A DNA stretch of 64,000 nt, taken from contig CALANV010000037.1 of the NCBI GenBank assembly GCA_937926175.1, positions 248,001 to 312,000 of the forward strand. The letters run 5' to 3'. A program made the position numbers and the translations under genes. This document shows positions 15,064-24,625 of the stretch, piece by piece. Every line of letters starts with the position of its first letter. Positions within the stretch are counted from its first letter, which is position 1. The stretch comes from an uncultured Rhodospirillales bacterium (lineage in GTDB: Bacteria > Pseudomonadota > Alphaproteobacteria > CACIAM-22H2). A model generated the notes under the pieces. That model ran no database searches. It was not told the origin of the DNA and saw only the letters and a list, made by a program, of their open reading frames with translations.

Positions 15064-17796
15064 TTGACCCAAAGCACCCCTTCCGATCCGTCCGACATCA
15101 CGCCCGTCACCATCGAAGACGAGATGCGGCGCTCGTACCTCGATTACGCGATGAGCGTGATCGTGTCGCGCGCGCTGCCTGACGTCCGCGACGGGCTCAA
15201 GCCGGTCCATCGCCGCATCCTCTATGCAATGCAGGAAGGGGGCTACGACTGGAACCGGCCATTCCGCAAGTCAGCCCGCGTCGTCGGCGACGTGATGGGT
15301 AAATACCATCCGCACGGCGACAGCGCGATTTACGACTCCCTCGTGCGCATGGCGCAGGACTTCTCCATGCGCCTGCCGCTGATCGACGGACAGGGCAATT
15401 TCGGCTCGATGGACGGCGATCCGCCGGCGGCCATGCGCTATACCGAAGCGCGGCTGGCGCGTGCCGCAACGGCGCTGCTTGCCGACATCGACAAGGAAAC
15501 GGTCGACTTCCAGCCGACCTACGACGACCAGACGGTCGAGCCGACCGTGCTGCCGGCGCAGTTTCCGAACCTGCTGGTGAACGGCGCCAACGGTATTGCG
15601 GTCGGTATGGCGACGAACATCCCGACGCACAACCTGGCCGAGGTCGTCGACGCCTGCTGCGCCTACATCGACAACCCGGAGATAACGATCGACGAGCTGC
15701 TCGCGATCATGCCCGGGCCCGATTTCCCGACGGGCGGCATCGTGCTGGGCAAGAGCGGCCTACGCGAGGCCTACCGCACCGGCCGCGGTTCGATGGTGGT
15801 GCGGGGCCGTGCCCATATCGAGGACCTGCGCAAGGACCGCCAGGCGATCGTCATTACCGAGATTCCGTACCAGGTGAACAAGCTGCGCCTGGTCGAGCGC
15901 ATCGCCGAGTGCGTGCAGGAGAAGCTGATCGAAGGCATCGCCGATTTGCGCGACGAAAGCGACCGCGACGGCGTGCGCGTCGTGGTCGAGCTGAAGCGCG
16001 ACGTCAACGCCGAGGTCGTCCTCAACCAGCTCTACCGCTACACGCCGCTGCAGACCAGCTTCGGCCTCAACATGCTGGCGCTCAACGGCGGCCGGCCGGA
16101 GCTGATGGGCCTGCGCGAGATCATCGCCGCCTTCGTCCGCTTCCGCGAAGAGGTCATCACCAAGCGCACGCGGTACGAGCTGCGCAAGGCGCGCGAGCGG
16201 GCCCACATCCTGGTGGGTCTTGTGCTCGCCGTGGTCAATCTCGACCCGGTCATCCGGCTGATCCGCGAGGCGCCCGATCCGCAGGTGGCCAAGCAGCGCC
16301 TGATGGAGCGCGCCTGGCCCGTGCACGACATCGGTCCGCTGATCGAGCTGATCAACGAGCCGGGCCGCGGCGTCGTCGACGGGCACTATCACCTGTCGGA
16401 GGAGCAGGCGAAGGCCATCCTCGACCTGCGGCTCCATCGCCTGACGGGGCTCGAGCGCGAGAAGCTCGCCGCCGACCTGCAGCAGCTCGTCGCCCAGATC
16501 ACCGACCTGATCGATATCCTCGGCTCGCGCCGCCGCATCTTCGACATCATGAAGGCCGAGCTCCAGCGCGTGAAGGAGGAGTTCGGCGACAAGCGCCGCA
16601 CCACGCTGGAGGAAGGTGAGGTCGAGCAGGACGACGAGTCCCTGATCCAGCCCGAGGACATGGTCGTGACGGTGACGCACGGCGGCTACATCAAGCGCGT
16701 GCCGCTGTCGACCTATCGGGCGCAGCGCCGGGGTGGGCGCGGCCGCGCGGGCATGACGACTCGCGACGAGGATTTCCTGTCGCAGGTGTTCGTCGCCAAC
16801 ACCCACACGCCGATGCTGTTCTTCTCCTCGCGCGGCATGGCCTACCAGCTCAAGGTCTACAAGCTGCCGCTCGGCACGCCGCAGGCGCGCGGCAAGCCGA
16901 TGGTGCAGCTCCTGCCGCTGGAGCCGGGCGAGACGATCTCGACCCTGATGCCGCTGCCGCAGGACGAATCGCGCTGGGGCAGCCTCCAGATCATGTTCGC
17001 GACGTCCAAGGGCAACGTGCGCCGCAACGCGCTCTCCGACTTCACCAACATCAAGGCGAACGGCAAGATCGCCATGAAGCTGGACGAAGGCGAGCGGCTC
17101 ATCGCCGTGCGGCCCTGCACCGAGGCCGAGGACGTGCTGCTGGCGACGCGCAAGGGCAAGTGCGTCCGCTTCCCGGTCAGCGACGTGCGCGTCTTCTCCG
17201 GCCGCACCTCGACCGGCGTGCGCGGCATCAAGCTCGCCGAGGGCGACGAGGTGATCTCGATGTCGATCCTGCGCCATGCCGAATTCGACACGGAGGAACG
17301 CGACGCCTATCTGCGCATGGCCAAGCGCCGGCGCGGCGAGAACGGCGACGCGGCAAACGGCAACGGCAATGGCGAGCCGGAGACGGGCATGACGCTCTCC
17401 GAGGAGCGCTACGCCGCCTATGCGGTGCAGGAGGAGTTCATCCTCTCCGTCACCGAGAAGGGCTACGGCAAGCGTACGTCGGCTTACGAGTACCGCATCA
17501 CCAGCCGCGGCGGCTCTGGCATCGCCAACATCGAGATGACGGAACGCAACGGCGACGTCGTGGCGTCGTTCCCGGTGCGGCACGAAGACCACGTCATGCT
17601 GGTCACCGACCGCGGGCAGATCATCCGCACCCCGGTCGACGACATCCGCATCGCCGGCCGCAAGACGCAGGGCGTCATCCTGTTCAAGCTCGAGGAGGGC
17701 GAGCGCGTCGTCTCAGTGACGCGGCTCGGCGACGAAAATGACGAAAGCGGCCCCGGCAACGGCGCTGAACCCGTGCTCGCCGGCGGCGAGGGTTGA
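15064..17796 (+). CDS. gyrA: DNA gyrase subunit A
   Basis: A 910-aa type II topoisomerase subunit; with GyrB it introduces negative supercoils. The start is TTG 15064 (MTQSTPSDPSDITPV), needed to reach the conserved DEMRRSYLDYAMSVIVSRAL. The active-site Tyr is in AAMRYTEARL (about Y126). The quinolone-determining region reads KYHPHGDSAIYDSLVRMAQ with Ser87 and Asp91, the sensitive-type residues. The beta-pinwheel C-terminal domain carries the GyrA box QRRGGRG, which separates gyrase from topoisomerase IV ParC. An insertion of about 40 residues rich in Asn and Gly (NGDAANGNGNGEP) lies between C-terminal blades. coaD follows 14 bases downstream. Confidence 0.97.
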   Translation: MTQSTPSDPSDITPVTIEDEMRRSYLDYAMSVIVSRALPDVRDGLKPVHRRILYAMQEGGYDWNRPFRKSARVVGDVMGKYHPHGDSAIYDSLVRMAQDFSMRLPLIDGQGNFGSMDGDPPAAMRYTEARLARAATALLADIDKETVDFQPTYDDQTVEPTVLPAQFPNLLVNGANGIAVGMATNIPTHNLAEVVDACCAYIDNPEITIDELLAIMPGPDFPTGGIVLGKSGLREAYRTGRGSMVVRGRAHIEDLRKDRQAIVITEIPYQVNKLRLVERIAECVQEKLIEGIADLRDESDRDGVRVVVELKRDVNAEVVLNQLYRYTPLQTSFGLNMLALNGGRPELMGLREIIAAFVRFREEVITKRTRYELRKARERAHILVGLVLAVVNLDPVIRLIREAPDPQVAKQRLMERAWPVHDIGPLIELINEPGRGVVDGHYHLSEEQAKAILDLRLHRLTGLEREKLAADLQQLVAQITDLIDILGSRRRIFDIMKAELQRVKEEFGDKRRTTLEEGEVEQDDESLIQPEDMVVTVTHGGYIKRVPLSTYRAQRRGGRGRAGMTTRDEDFLSQVFVANTHTPMLFFSSRGMAYQLKVYKLPLGTPQARGKPMVQLLPLEPGETISTLMPLPQDESRWGSLQIMFATSKGNVRRNALSDFTNIKANGKIAMKLDEGERLIAVRPCTEAEDVLLATRKGKCVRFPVSDVRVFSGRTSTGVRGIKLAEGDEVISMSILRHAEFDTEERDAYLRMAKRRRGENGDAANGNGNGEPETGMTLSEERYAAYAVQEEFILSVTEKGYGKRTSAYEYRITSRGGSGIANIEMTERNGDVVASFPVRHEDHVMLVTDRGQIIRTPVDDIRIAGRKTQGVILFKLEEGERVVSVTRLGDENDESGPGNGAEPVLAGGEG

Positions 17797-17810
17797 GAGG
17801 GAGGTCGGGC

Positions 17811-18383
17811 GTGGCTGAGCGGATCGCGATTTATCCGGGCACGTTCGACCCCGTCACCAACGGGCACATGGACATCATCGTCCGGGCGGCGGGCATCGTC
17901 GACCGGCTGATCATCGCCGTGGCCGTCAATGCGGGGAAGGGGCCGCTGTTCGGCCTCGACGAGCGCGTCGACCTCCTGCGCGGCGAAATCGCGGCGATGA
18001 ACCCGAGCTTGCGCGACAAGGTCGAGGTCAGGCCGTTCAAGTCACTCCTCATGCATTTCGCGCAGTCGGTGGGCGCGAAGCTCATCGTGCGCGGCCTGCG
18101 TGCCGTCTCCGACTTCGAGTACGAGTTCCAGATGGCCGGCATGAACCGGCGCATGAACCCGTCGGTCGAGACCGTCTTCCTCATGGCGTCGGAGACGAAC
18201 CAGTTCATCTCCTCGCGCTTCGTGAAGGAGATCGCGCGGCTCGGCGGCGACATCACGCCGTTCGTCAGCCCGCGGGTTGCCGCGCGCGTCGCCGCGACCT
18301 TCGCCAAGGCCGACGGCACGCCGCCTTCCGACGCCGGCGCCGCGCCGACCCTGCCGGCGCCCGGCATCCGCACCCCGATCTGA
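17811..18383 (+). CDS. coaD: Phosphopantetheine adenylyltransferase CoaD
   Basis: A 190-aa nucleotidyltransferase that makes dephospho-CoA from 4'-phosphopantetheine and ATP, the penultimate CoA step. The motif GTFDPVTNGHMDII holds the T/HxGH signature, and FISSRFVKEIA is the ISSxxVR-like motif. GTG 17811 (VAERIAIYPGTF) is preferred because GGGAGG lies about eight bases ahead; an in-frame TTG at 17793 overlaps the gyrA stop and has no ribosome site. The C-terminal 25 residues (Ala/Pro-rich) extend beyond the usual 160-165 aa. Confidence 0.94.
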   Translation: MAERIAIYPGTFDPVTNGHMDIIVRAAGIVDRLIIAVAVNAGKGPLFGLDERVDLLRGEIAAMNPSLRDKVEVRPFKSLLMHFAQSVGAKLIVRGLRAVSDFEYEFQMAGMNRRMNPSVETVFLMASETNQFISSRFVKEIARLGGDITPFVSPRVAARVAATFAKADGTPPSDAGAAPTLPAPGIRTPI

Positions 18384-18512
18384 CGCGGCGCGGACCGTCA
18401 CGCCGGAGAGGCAGCGGATCGGACGGAGGCTGCGATGGGCGCGATTCGGCCTTCCATTCCGGTTGACCCTCGCGGAACCAGCCCTTAAGGTCCGCCCGCA
18501 ATCGCGCCAGGC

Positions 18513-18587
18513 GAGCCCGTAGCTCAGCGGTAGAGCATCTGACTTTTAATCAGAGGGTCCTGGGTTCGATCCCCAGCGGGCTCACCA
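18513..18587 (+). tRNA. tRNA-Lys (anticodon TTT)
   Basis: A complete cloverleaf: acceptor GAGCCCG pairs with CGGGCTC; D arm GCTC-AGCGGTA-GAGC; anticodon stem TCTGA/TCAGA with loop CTTTTAA, giving anticodon TTT; T arm CTGGG-TTCGATC-CCCAG; and discriminator A with an encoded CCA. Base composition drops directly after it and the gene content changes, so it may mark an island edge. Confidence 0.95.
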
Positions 18588-19031
18588 AGAAAAGACAAGG
18601 GACACGCATCTGACCGAGTGCTGAGCACCGCAGTGCCGTAGACGGAGGTCGTCTTAACCGGCAGGGCTCTTTACAGCCATTCCTTCGTGGTAGCAGCCAT
18701 CTACAAGGCGTCGATCGCGGCCATAACTGCTTGCTGGTTGGGCGGATTATCTTCGTTCGTTATACCCTCCCGCTGTCATCCCTGGTGAAGGTAGAACTTC
18801 AGTTCGGTTTTCTCGTCGCGGGCGCGACCTGGCCCGCGATGGCTTTACTATTGCCCTCGCCCCCGTCAGTGTGCACGAGAATGAAGATCTCTCTGCGTCG
18901 CAGGCAGGCTCGCGAACCGACGTGACTGTATGCATCAGGGAGGGGGTTCCGCTACTCCAGATAGAGGAGTATCGGAGGTCGGTGCCGTTCGTGGAGCTCT
19001 CATAGAATCAGAATCCCATACTCGACGAAGC
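18588..19031. other. Sparse region after tRNA-Lys
   Basis: About 440 bases with no convincing gene; the short open frames have no ribosome site or family resemblance. Base composition by eye is less GC-rich than 1-18 kb. No integrase fragment and no repeat of the tRNA 3' end was seen here. Confidence 0.5.
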
Positions 19032-20316
19032 ATGAATAACCTCCGCCGAACGACGCAGCTCTTTATGCTGCTGGCTGGGCTTCCCGTCGTCGTCTACGCC
19101 GTGTTCGCGTCCGCCTCATGGATGGAACCGATCCGCTACCCGGACACGGCGGTTTTCCTGAAGTGCGGATCTGCCGAAGGCTTCCAACAGCTCCTTGTCT
19201 GTGGTCGTCCGATCACGGCGGCCCTGATGTATCGAGCATTTGGAAACGATCCGGATGCGATCATCCTGTTTCAGACTGTCGTGGCGCTCGCCGCATGGAT
19301 CTTCACCGCCGCGTCGGTATCCTTCTTTGCGCAACGCCTGATTACGAGGATCGTGGCGTTTAACGCCGTGATGGCGGTCTATGTCCTGTTCGGCTTCCAC
19401 ACGCTCAATTCCGCCCTGATGGCGGATTCTCTGGGTGCCTCGCTCACCGTCGTCCTGATCGGGTTTGCGGCGCTCTATGTCCGCACCGGCCGATATCTAT
19501 GGATGCTCATTCTGGTGTTTATCGCCTGGGCTAACGTCAGGGATACGAATGCCTGGGCCGCGCTTTCGATCGCCGAAACCTGTGTGGCAGTGTCTCTTGT
19601 CTACAAATCGTCGCGGCAGAGATACGCGGCCATCGCGCTCGCTGCGGCTCTCTCCGCCATTCCGTTTTTTGTCATCGACGCCGCCACGGCGTCACTTGGC
19701 GTCCATCAGCGATGGGTGTTCCCATTTTTCAACAACATCGGCCAGCGAATCCTGACCGATCCGGAGGCTACTCGATTTTTCGAGGATCGGGGAATGCCCG
19801 TATCGGAGGCGCTTCGCTCTCGTGCGGGGACTTGGGGGGTCGAGCGACGATTGGTATTTTTACAGATCGCCCGAGCTTGATACTTTCCGTTCCTGGACCT
19901 TGAAGGACGGAAAAGGAACATACATCCGATATCTCTTGAGCACGCCACATGCGCGCATAGCCGAAGCAGTGAGAGACGCAAACCTGATGTTTTTCGTTCG
20001 GTACAAGTCGTTTCAGAAATTCGACGTGCTCAGCGGCAAGCTCGTTTTGACCATGCTTCTCTTCGGCCTGCTGACGCCATTACTGGGTATCTTCGACGTC
20101 CGATCCCAGGACGTCGTCACGTTTGGATTGTCGATGGCAGTCCCAGCGCTTGTCCACGCCTTTGTCGTCTACCATGGCGATCCGATGGAGATTACGAGGC
20201 ACGCAATTTCAGCGAATTTGCATGTCATAATTGCTTTGATCATCCTCTGGACCGGATTTCTGGACAGTCAACGGCTCGTCGTGCCCGGTTTTCTCAAAAT
20301 ATGGAAGCGGTACTGA
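19032..20316 (+). pseudogene. Polytopic membrane protein, split by a frameshift
   Basis: Two consecutive frames make one protein of about 428 aa. The first begins at ATG 19032 (MNNLRRTTQLFMLLAGLPVV) and is lost after a run of six G at 19834-19839; the second continues from there (DDWYFYRSPELDTFRSW) to the stop at 20316. Skipping one base in the G run joins them. About nine to ten membrane helices are visible, and an early extracytoplasmic loop has MEPIRYPDTAVFLKCG and RPITAALMYRAFGND. That layout recalls GT-C-fold membrane glycosyltransferases (acidic first loop), but this is a weak resemblance. It lies alone between the tRNA and the Mo-hydroxylase/sox operon. It is either a sequencing error in the homopolymer or a real pseudogene. 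Confidence 0.6.
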
Positions 20317-20976
20317 CGCGGCCAGGATTGTGGTCGTTTCCGATAGTTGGGACTCGGACTGATCTCGTCTATTCCAACGTGATTCGGTTGAACTGGTTTG
20401 GGAGTCTGGAGTCCGGAGGGCTCTGCTGGTCGACGTGAGACCGAAAGCCTTCATCGTAGCGGCTGCTGTGTATCGATCAGCCGCCCGGCAGTGTACGATG
20501 CGACAAACACGCTAGCCGCGTCGCAGCAAAGAGGCGAGGCGACATGCCGGCGCTCGGCGGCCAACGACATCGCGCGGCCGGCATCCTGCCACTGAATTAC
20601 ATCTTGCCCGATTTGTGAAATCCCGGTCCTAAGCCGACGTCAGTGCAACAAAAAGGGCGGTAATTCTCTCGCCAACGGTTGTAGTGCCGGCTTTGAACCT
20701 GTACCGTCGTGGCGCTGATGAATCTGCTAGCCGACGCCCTGTTGCAGTGCAGCATCCGCCAAATCTTGTCAAAATGTGTCAGCGGGCAGGTTTGCGATAC
20801 TTCGCGACAACCACGGCTTCCGCCGATAAAGATTCCTGACAGTTGGCGTTCACACTGTACACGGGCGACGAGCTGCCCGCGACGGCCGGAATGAGGACGC
20901 GAGCGCTGCGTCGGCAGATGGTCCCGGCCCCGCGCAGCCTTGTCCGTGGTTTGGACCGGAACTGGGAGGCTCCATC
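20317..20976. other. Gene-poor stretch before the iorA-like gene
   Basis: 660 bases with only short frames lacking ribosome sites. Nothing recognisable was found; no transposase remnant was identified. It probably contains the promoter of the following six-gene operon, but no convincing -35/-10 pair was seen. Confidence 0.45.
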
Positions 20977-21438
20977 ATGGCGAGATTGAACGTGAACGGC
21001 AGCATCGTCGATGTGGACGTCGAGCCGGATACGCCGCTCCTGTGGGTGCTGCGGGAGCAGATCGGTCTTACCGGAACGAAGTACGGCTGCGGCATCGCGC
21101 AGTGCGGCGCCTGCACGGTTCATGTCGACGGCGTCGCGACGCGCTCCTGCGCGCTGCCGGTCTCGGCGCTCACCGAAGACCAGAAGATCGTCACGATCGA
21201 GGGGCTCTCGCCCGACGGGTCGCATCCCGTGCAACGGGCGTGGGCGGAACTCGACGTGCCGCAATGCGGCTATTGCCAGGCGGGCATGATCATGGCCGCC
21301 GCCGCGCTCCTCAAGGACAACCCCAGGCCCACCGACGCCGACATCGACGTAGAGATCACCAATATCTGCCGGTGCGGCACCTACAACCGCGTTCGCGCCG
21401 CGATCAAGCTCGCGGCCAACGGCGGTCGGACGGGTTGA
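20977..21438 (+). CDS. (2Fe-2S) subunit of an isoquinoline 1-oxidoreductase-type molybdenum hydroxylase
   Basis: A 153-aa ferredoxin-like small subunit that passes electrons from a molybdopterin subunit. The plant-type 2Fe-2S cluster is held by GCGIAQCGACTVHVDG with a further Cys in ATRSC. The second, helical cluster is held by CGYCQAGMIM and CRCGTYNRVR. Both are in the order and spacing of the xanthine dehydrogenase family. The size and CGTY ending are those of IorA-like proteins paired with IorB. The start is ATG 20977, with GGGAGG ahead. It is the first gene of a tight operon that runs into soxXYZA. Confidence 0.88.
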   Translation: MARLNVNGSIVDVDVEPDTPLLWVLREQIGLTGTKYGCGIAQCGACTVHVDGVATRSCALPVSALTEDQKIVTIEGLSPDGSHPVQRAWAELDVPQCGYCQAGMIMAAAALLKDNPRPTDADIDVEITNICRCGTYNRVRAAIKLAANGGRTG

Positions 21439-21462
21439 GCGCGAGGGCCGAAGGAGGACGTC

Positions 21463-23658
21463 ATGACGATCGCTGAGCACGTTTCGCATCGCACGCAGGT
21501 CTCGCGCCGCGATTTCATCGTCGGCTCCGCGGCCGCGCTCGGCGGCTTCTCGCTGGGCTTCCACGTGCCGTTCGGCCGGGAGGCGGCCGCGCAGGACGCG
21601 GTCCGCGAGATCAATGCCTGGGTGGTCGTGAACCCCGACGACACGGTGGTGATCCGGATCGCCCGATCCGAGATGGGGCAGGGCACGCTGACCGGTCTGG
21701 CGCAACTCGTCGCGGAGGAGCTCGAGTGCGACTGGTCCAAGGTGACGACGGAGTATCCGACGCCGGGCCAGAACCTGGCGCGCAATCGCGTCTGGGGCAG
21801 CTTCGCGACCGGCGGCAGCAGGGGCATACGCGATTCGCACGAGTACGTGCGCAAGGGCGGTGCGGCGGCGCGCCAGATGCTGATCCAGGCGGCGGCGAAC
21901 GCGTGGAACGTCCCGGCATCGGAGTGCCGCGCCGAAAACAGCGTGATTACCCATATCCCCACGGGCCGCACGACGACCTTCGGCAAGGTTGCAGCGGCGG
22001 CGGCACGGCTGGAGCCGCCGCAGGATCCGCCGCTGAAGGATCCAAAGGACTGGAAGATCGCCGGAAAGCCGCTGAAGCGCCTCGACACCGCCGCCAAGCT
22101 GACCGGCAAGCAGGTCTACGGCATCGACCTGAAACTGCCGGGGATGCTGAACGCGGCCATCAAGGCCTGCCCGGTGTTCGGCGGCAAGGTCAGGCGCTTC
22201 GACGCCGCGGCGGTGCAGAACATGCCGGGCGTGAAGCGCGTCGTGCAGGTCGGCGACAACGCGGTCGCGGTCGTGGCCGACACGTGGTGGCGGGCCAAGA
22301 CGGCGCTCGACGCGTTGCCGATCGAGTGGGACGAAGGCCCGAACGCGAATGTCTCGAGTGCCACCATCGCCGAGATGCTGCGGGCCGGCCTCGATGCCGA
22401 CGACGCGGTCGTCGGGAACCAGCGGGGCGACGTGCGCGCTGCCCTCGCGGCGGCGGCGAAACGCGTCGAGGCGGTCTACTCCTACCCGTTCCAGAACCAC
22501 GCCACGATGGAGCCGATGAACGCGACGGCGGTCTGGACGCCGGACCGCTGCGAGGTCTGGACGCCGACCCAGAACGGCGAGGCGGCGCTTGCCGCCACGG
22601 CCGAGGCGGCGGGGCTGCCCCCGTCCAAATGCGACGTCCATAAGCTTCATCTCGGCGGCGGCTTCGGCCGTCGCGGCGCGGTGCACGACTGGGTCCACCA
22701 GGTCGTCGCGATCGCCAAGCAGATGCCAGGCACGCCCGTGAAGCTGATCTGGTCGCGCGAGGAGGACATGCTGCACGGCCGGTACCATCCGGTGACGCAG
22801 TGCAAGCTGGTCGGCGGCCTCGACGCGCACGGCAACCTCACGGCGCTGCACATGCGCATTTCCGGCCAGTCGATCGTCGCCGGCATTTTCCCGCAGAACA
22901 TCCAGAACGGGCGCGATCCCGTCGTCTTCCAGGGCCTCAACCCCGGTGGCGCGGAGGCCGCGTTCGGCTACACCATCCCGAACCTGCTGATCGACCACGC
23001 CATGCGCAACACGCATGTGCCGCCCGGATTCTGGCGCGGGGTGAACCTCAACCACAACGCCATCTACCTCGAGTGCTTCATGGACGAGCTGGCGCACGCG
23101 GCCGGCGTCGATCCGCTCGAGTTCCGGCGCCGGCTGATGGCCAATCATCCGCGGCACCTCGCCGTCCTCAACGCCGTGGCGGAGCGGGCCGGTTGGGGCA
23201 AGCCGGCGCCGGCCGGGGTCCATCGCGGCCTCGCCCAGATCATGGGGTTCGGCAGCTATGTCGCGGCGTGCGCCGAGGTATCGGTCAGCGATGACGGCGT
23301 CCTCAAGATCCATCGTATCGTCGCCGCGACCGATCCCGGCCATGCCGTCAACCCGCAGCAGATCGAGGCACAGGTCGAAGGCTCCTTCGTGTATGGCCTG
23401 TCGGCGGCGCTCTACGGTGAATGCACGGTCGCCAACGGCCGCATCGAGCAGGAGAACTTCGACACGTATCAGGTCATGCGCATCGACGAGATGCCCGCGG
23501 TCGAGACGATCGTGATGCCCTCGGGCGGGTTTTGGGGCGGGGTCGGCGAACCGACGATCGCGGTGGCAGCACCCGCCGTCCTCAATGCGATCTTCGCGGC
23601 GACCGGCAAACGGATCCGGGACCTGCCGCTGAAGAACCATGACCTAAGGAAGGCGTGA
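21463..23658 (+). CDS. Molybdopterin large subunit, isoquinoline 1-oxidoreductase beta-type
   Basis: 731 aa. A twin-arginine signal (SRRDFIVGSAAALGGF, ending in AAA) predicts export to the periplasm as a folded cofactor-bound protein. Motifs of the IorB branch are SEMGQGTLTGLAQLVAEEL, HLGGGFGRRG and the C-terminal GGFWGGVGEPTIA, with the catalytic Glu of molybdenum hydroxylases. These enzymes oxidise aldehydes or N-heterocycles and hand electrons to cytochromes; the substrate here is unknown. The last codon overlaps the soxX start (GTGA), so the two are translationally coupled, an unusual partnership. Length and motifs are intact. Confidence 0.88.
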   Translation: MTIAEHVSHRTQVSRRDFIVGSAAALGGFSLGFHVPFGREAAAQDAVREINAWVVVNPDDTVVIRIARSEMGQGTLTGLAQLVAEELECDWSKVTTEYPTPGQNLARNRVWGSFATGGSRGIRDSHEYVRKGGAAARQMLIQAAANAWNVPASECRAENSVITHIPTGRTTTFGKVAAAAARLEPPQDPPLKDPKDWKIAGKPLKRLDTAAKLTGKQVYGIDLKLPGMLNAAIKACPVFGGKVRRFDAAAVQNMPGVKRVVQVGDNAVAVVADTWWRAKTALDALPIEWDEGPNANVSSATIAEMLRAGLDADDAVVGNQRGDVRAALAAAAKRVEAVYSYPFQNHATMEPMNATAVWTPDRCEVWTPTQNGEAALAATAEAAGLPPSKCDVHKLHLGGGFGRRGAVHDWVHQVVAIAKQMPGTPVKLIWSREEDMLHGRYHPVTQCKLVGGLDAHGNLTALHMRISGQSIVAGIFPQNIQNGRDPVVFQGLNPGGAEAAFGYTIPNLLIDHAMRNTHVPPGFWRGVNLNHNAIYLECFMDELAHAAGVDPLEFRRRLMANHPRHLAVLNAVAERAGWGKPAPAGVHRGLAQIMGFGSYVAACAEVSVSDDGVLKIHRIVAATDPGHAVNPQQIEAQVEGSFVYGLSAALYGECTVANGRIEQENFDTYQVMRIDEMPAVETIVMPSGGFWGGVGEPTIAVAAPAVLNAIFAATGKRIRDLPLKNHDLRKA

Positions 23659-24134
23659 CGGGGCGCGTGCGTCTTGCCGCCCTCGTGATCGGCGCCGCCG
23701 TGCATCTCGCCGGCGGCGCCGGCGCCGAAGAGGCCAAGGAGGCCGACGGGGCGGTGTTACGTTCCTTCGACGTCGTCGGCGACGCGATTCCGGCGCCGCT
23801 CACGGGCCGCCGCGGCGATCCGGACCGCGGGCGCGCCATCGTCGTCAGCCGACAGACGGGATTGTGCCTTCTGTGCCATTCCGGGCCGTTCCCGGAGGAA
23901 CCCTTCCAGGGTACCTTGGCACCGGATCTGCGGGGTGTCGGCTCGCGGTGGTCGGAAGGGCAGCTGCGGCTTCGCATCGTCGACCCCGGCCGGCTCAATC
24001 CCGAGACGATCATGCCGTCCTATTACCGCACCGATCACCTGCGGCAGGTCGGGCGGGTATGGCAGGGAAGGCCAGTGTTGACGGCGGAACAGGTCGAGGA
24101 CGTCGTCGCGTTCCTGACGACGCTCCGCGACTGA
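23655..24134 (+). CDS. soxX: Sulfur-oxidation c-type cytochrome SoxX
   Basis: A 159-aa periplasmic monohaem cytochrome. The signal peptide is VRLAALVIGAAVHLAGGAGA. The haem site CLLCH lies in LCLLCHSGPFPEEPFQG, and the Met ligand region is ETIMPSYYRTDHL, both typical of SoxX. With SoxA it forms SoxAX, which couples thiosulfate to the SoxY cysteine. It starts at GTG 23655, overlapping the Mo-hydroxylase stop, with AAGGA ahead. Confidence 0.88.
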   Translation: MTGRVRLAALVIGAAVHLAGGAGAEEAKEADGAVLRSFDVVGDAIPAPLTGRRGDPDRGRAIVVSRQTGLCLLCHSGPFPEEPFQGTLAPDLRGVGSRWSEGQLRLRIVDPGRLNPETIMPSYYRTDHLRQVGRVWQGRPVLTAEQVEDVVAFLTTLRD

Positions 24135-24150
24135 CGGAGATTCCGGGCGA

Positions 24151-24621
24151 ATGGAAATCGGCATGGAACCCATGACATCCGTGACGCGGCGGCAGGTCCT
24201 GCTTGCCGGCGCGGGGCTCTTGTCGGTGCTGATGGTGCGACCGGGGCGCGCGGCGCCGACCGACATGGAGGCCGCCATCCAGGCCATGGTCGGCAAGGCC
24301 GAGATACGGCCGGGCAGGGTCCACCTCGAGATTCCGCCGCTGGTCGAGAACGGCAATGCCGCGCCGTTGACCGTGACGGTCGACAGTCCGATGACGGAGG
24401 CCGAGTTCGTGAAGACGATTGCGGTCTTCAACGAGAAGAACCCGCAACCCAATGTGGCCGTGTTCCACCTCGGCCCCCGTGCCGGGCGGGCGCAGGTATC
24501 CACCCGCATGCGGCTTGCCACGTCCCAGAAGGTGGTGGCGATCGCCGAGCTCAGCGACGGTACCTTCTGGTCGGACAGCGCCGACGTCATCGTGACGCTC
24601 GCTGCCTGCGTGGAGGGATAG
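24151..24621 (+). CDS. soxY: Sulfur carrier protein SoxY with an unusual C-terminus
   Basis: 156 aa. A Tat signal (VTRRQVLLAGAGLLSVLMV) is followed by a mature domain with MVGKAEIRPGRVHLEIPPLVENGNA (quoted here in parts: MVGKAEI, GRVHLEIPPLVENGN) and PQPNVAVFHLGPRAGRAQVS, all SoxY-like. SoxY carries the sulfur substrate on a C-terminal swinging-arm Cys, normally within GGCGG. Here the end reads VIVTLAACVEG: the Cys is kept but is four residues from the end with AA before it and VEG after. Start alternatives are ATG 24163 and ATG 24172. It sits between soxX and soxZ; SoxZ is its heterodimer partner. Confidence 0.85.
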   Translation: MEIGMEPMTSVTRRQVLLAGAGLLSVLMVRPGRAAPTDMEAAIQAMVGKAEIRPGRVHLEIPPLVENGNAAPLTVTVDSPMTEAEFVKTIAVFNEKNPQPNVAVFHLGPRAGRAQVSTRMRLATSQKVVAIAELSDGTFWSDSADVIVTLAACVEG

Positions 24622-24625
24622 GACG

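Noticed and set aside
15324..15354. Quinolone-resistance changes in gyrA
   Set aside because: The determining positions read Ser and Asp in HPHGDSAIYDS, the sensitive type.
15760..17592. 610-codon open frame antisense to gyrA
   Set aside because: Shadow of gyrA with no recognisable protein.
18563..18587. tRNA-Lys 3' end as an attachment site
   Set aside because: No second copy of the sequence and no integrase gene could be found in the window.
18731..18925. Short frame after tRNA-Lys
   Set aside because: No ribosome site or family resemblance; probably chance.
20779..23640. 953-codon open frame antisense to the molybdenum hydroxylase genes
   Set aside because: A shadow of iorA/iorB-like codons; composition is low-complexity Arg/His/Asp and the opposite strand carries clear motifs.
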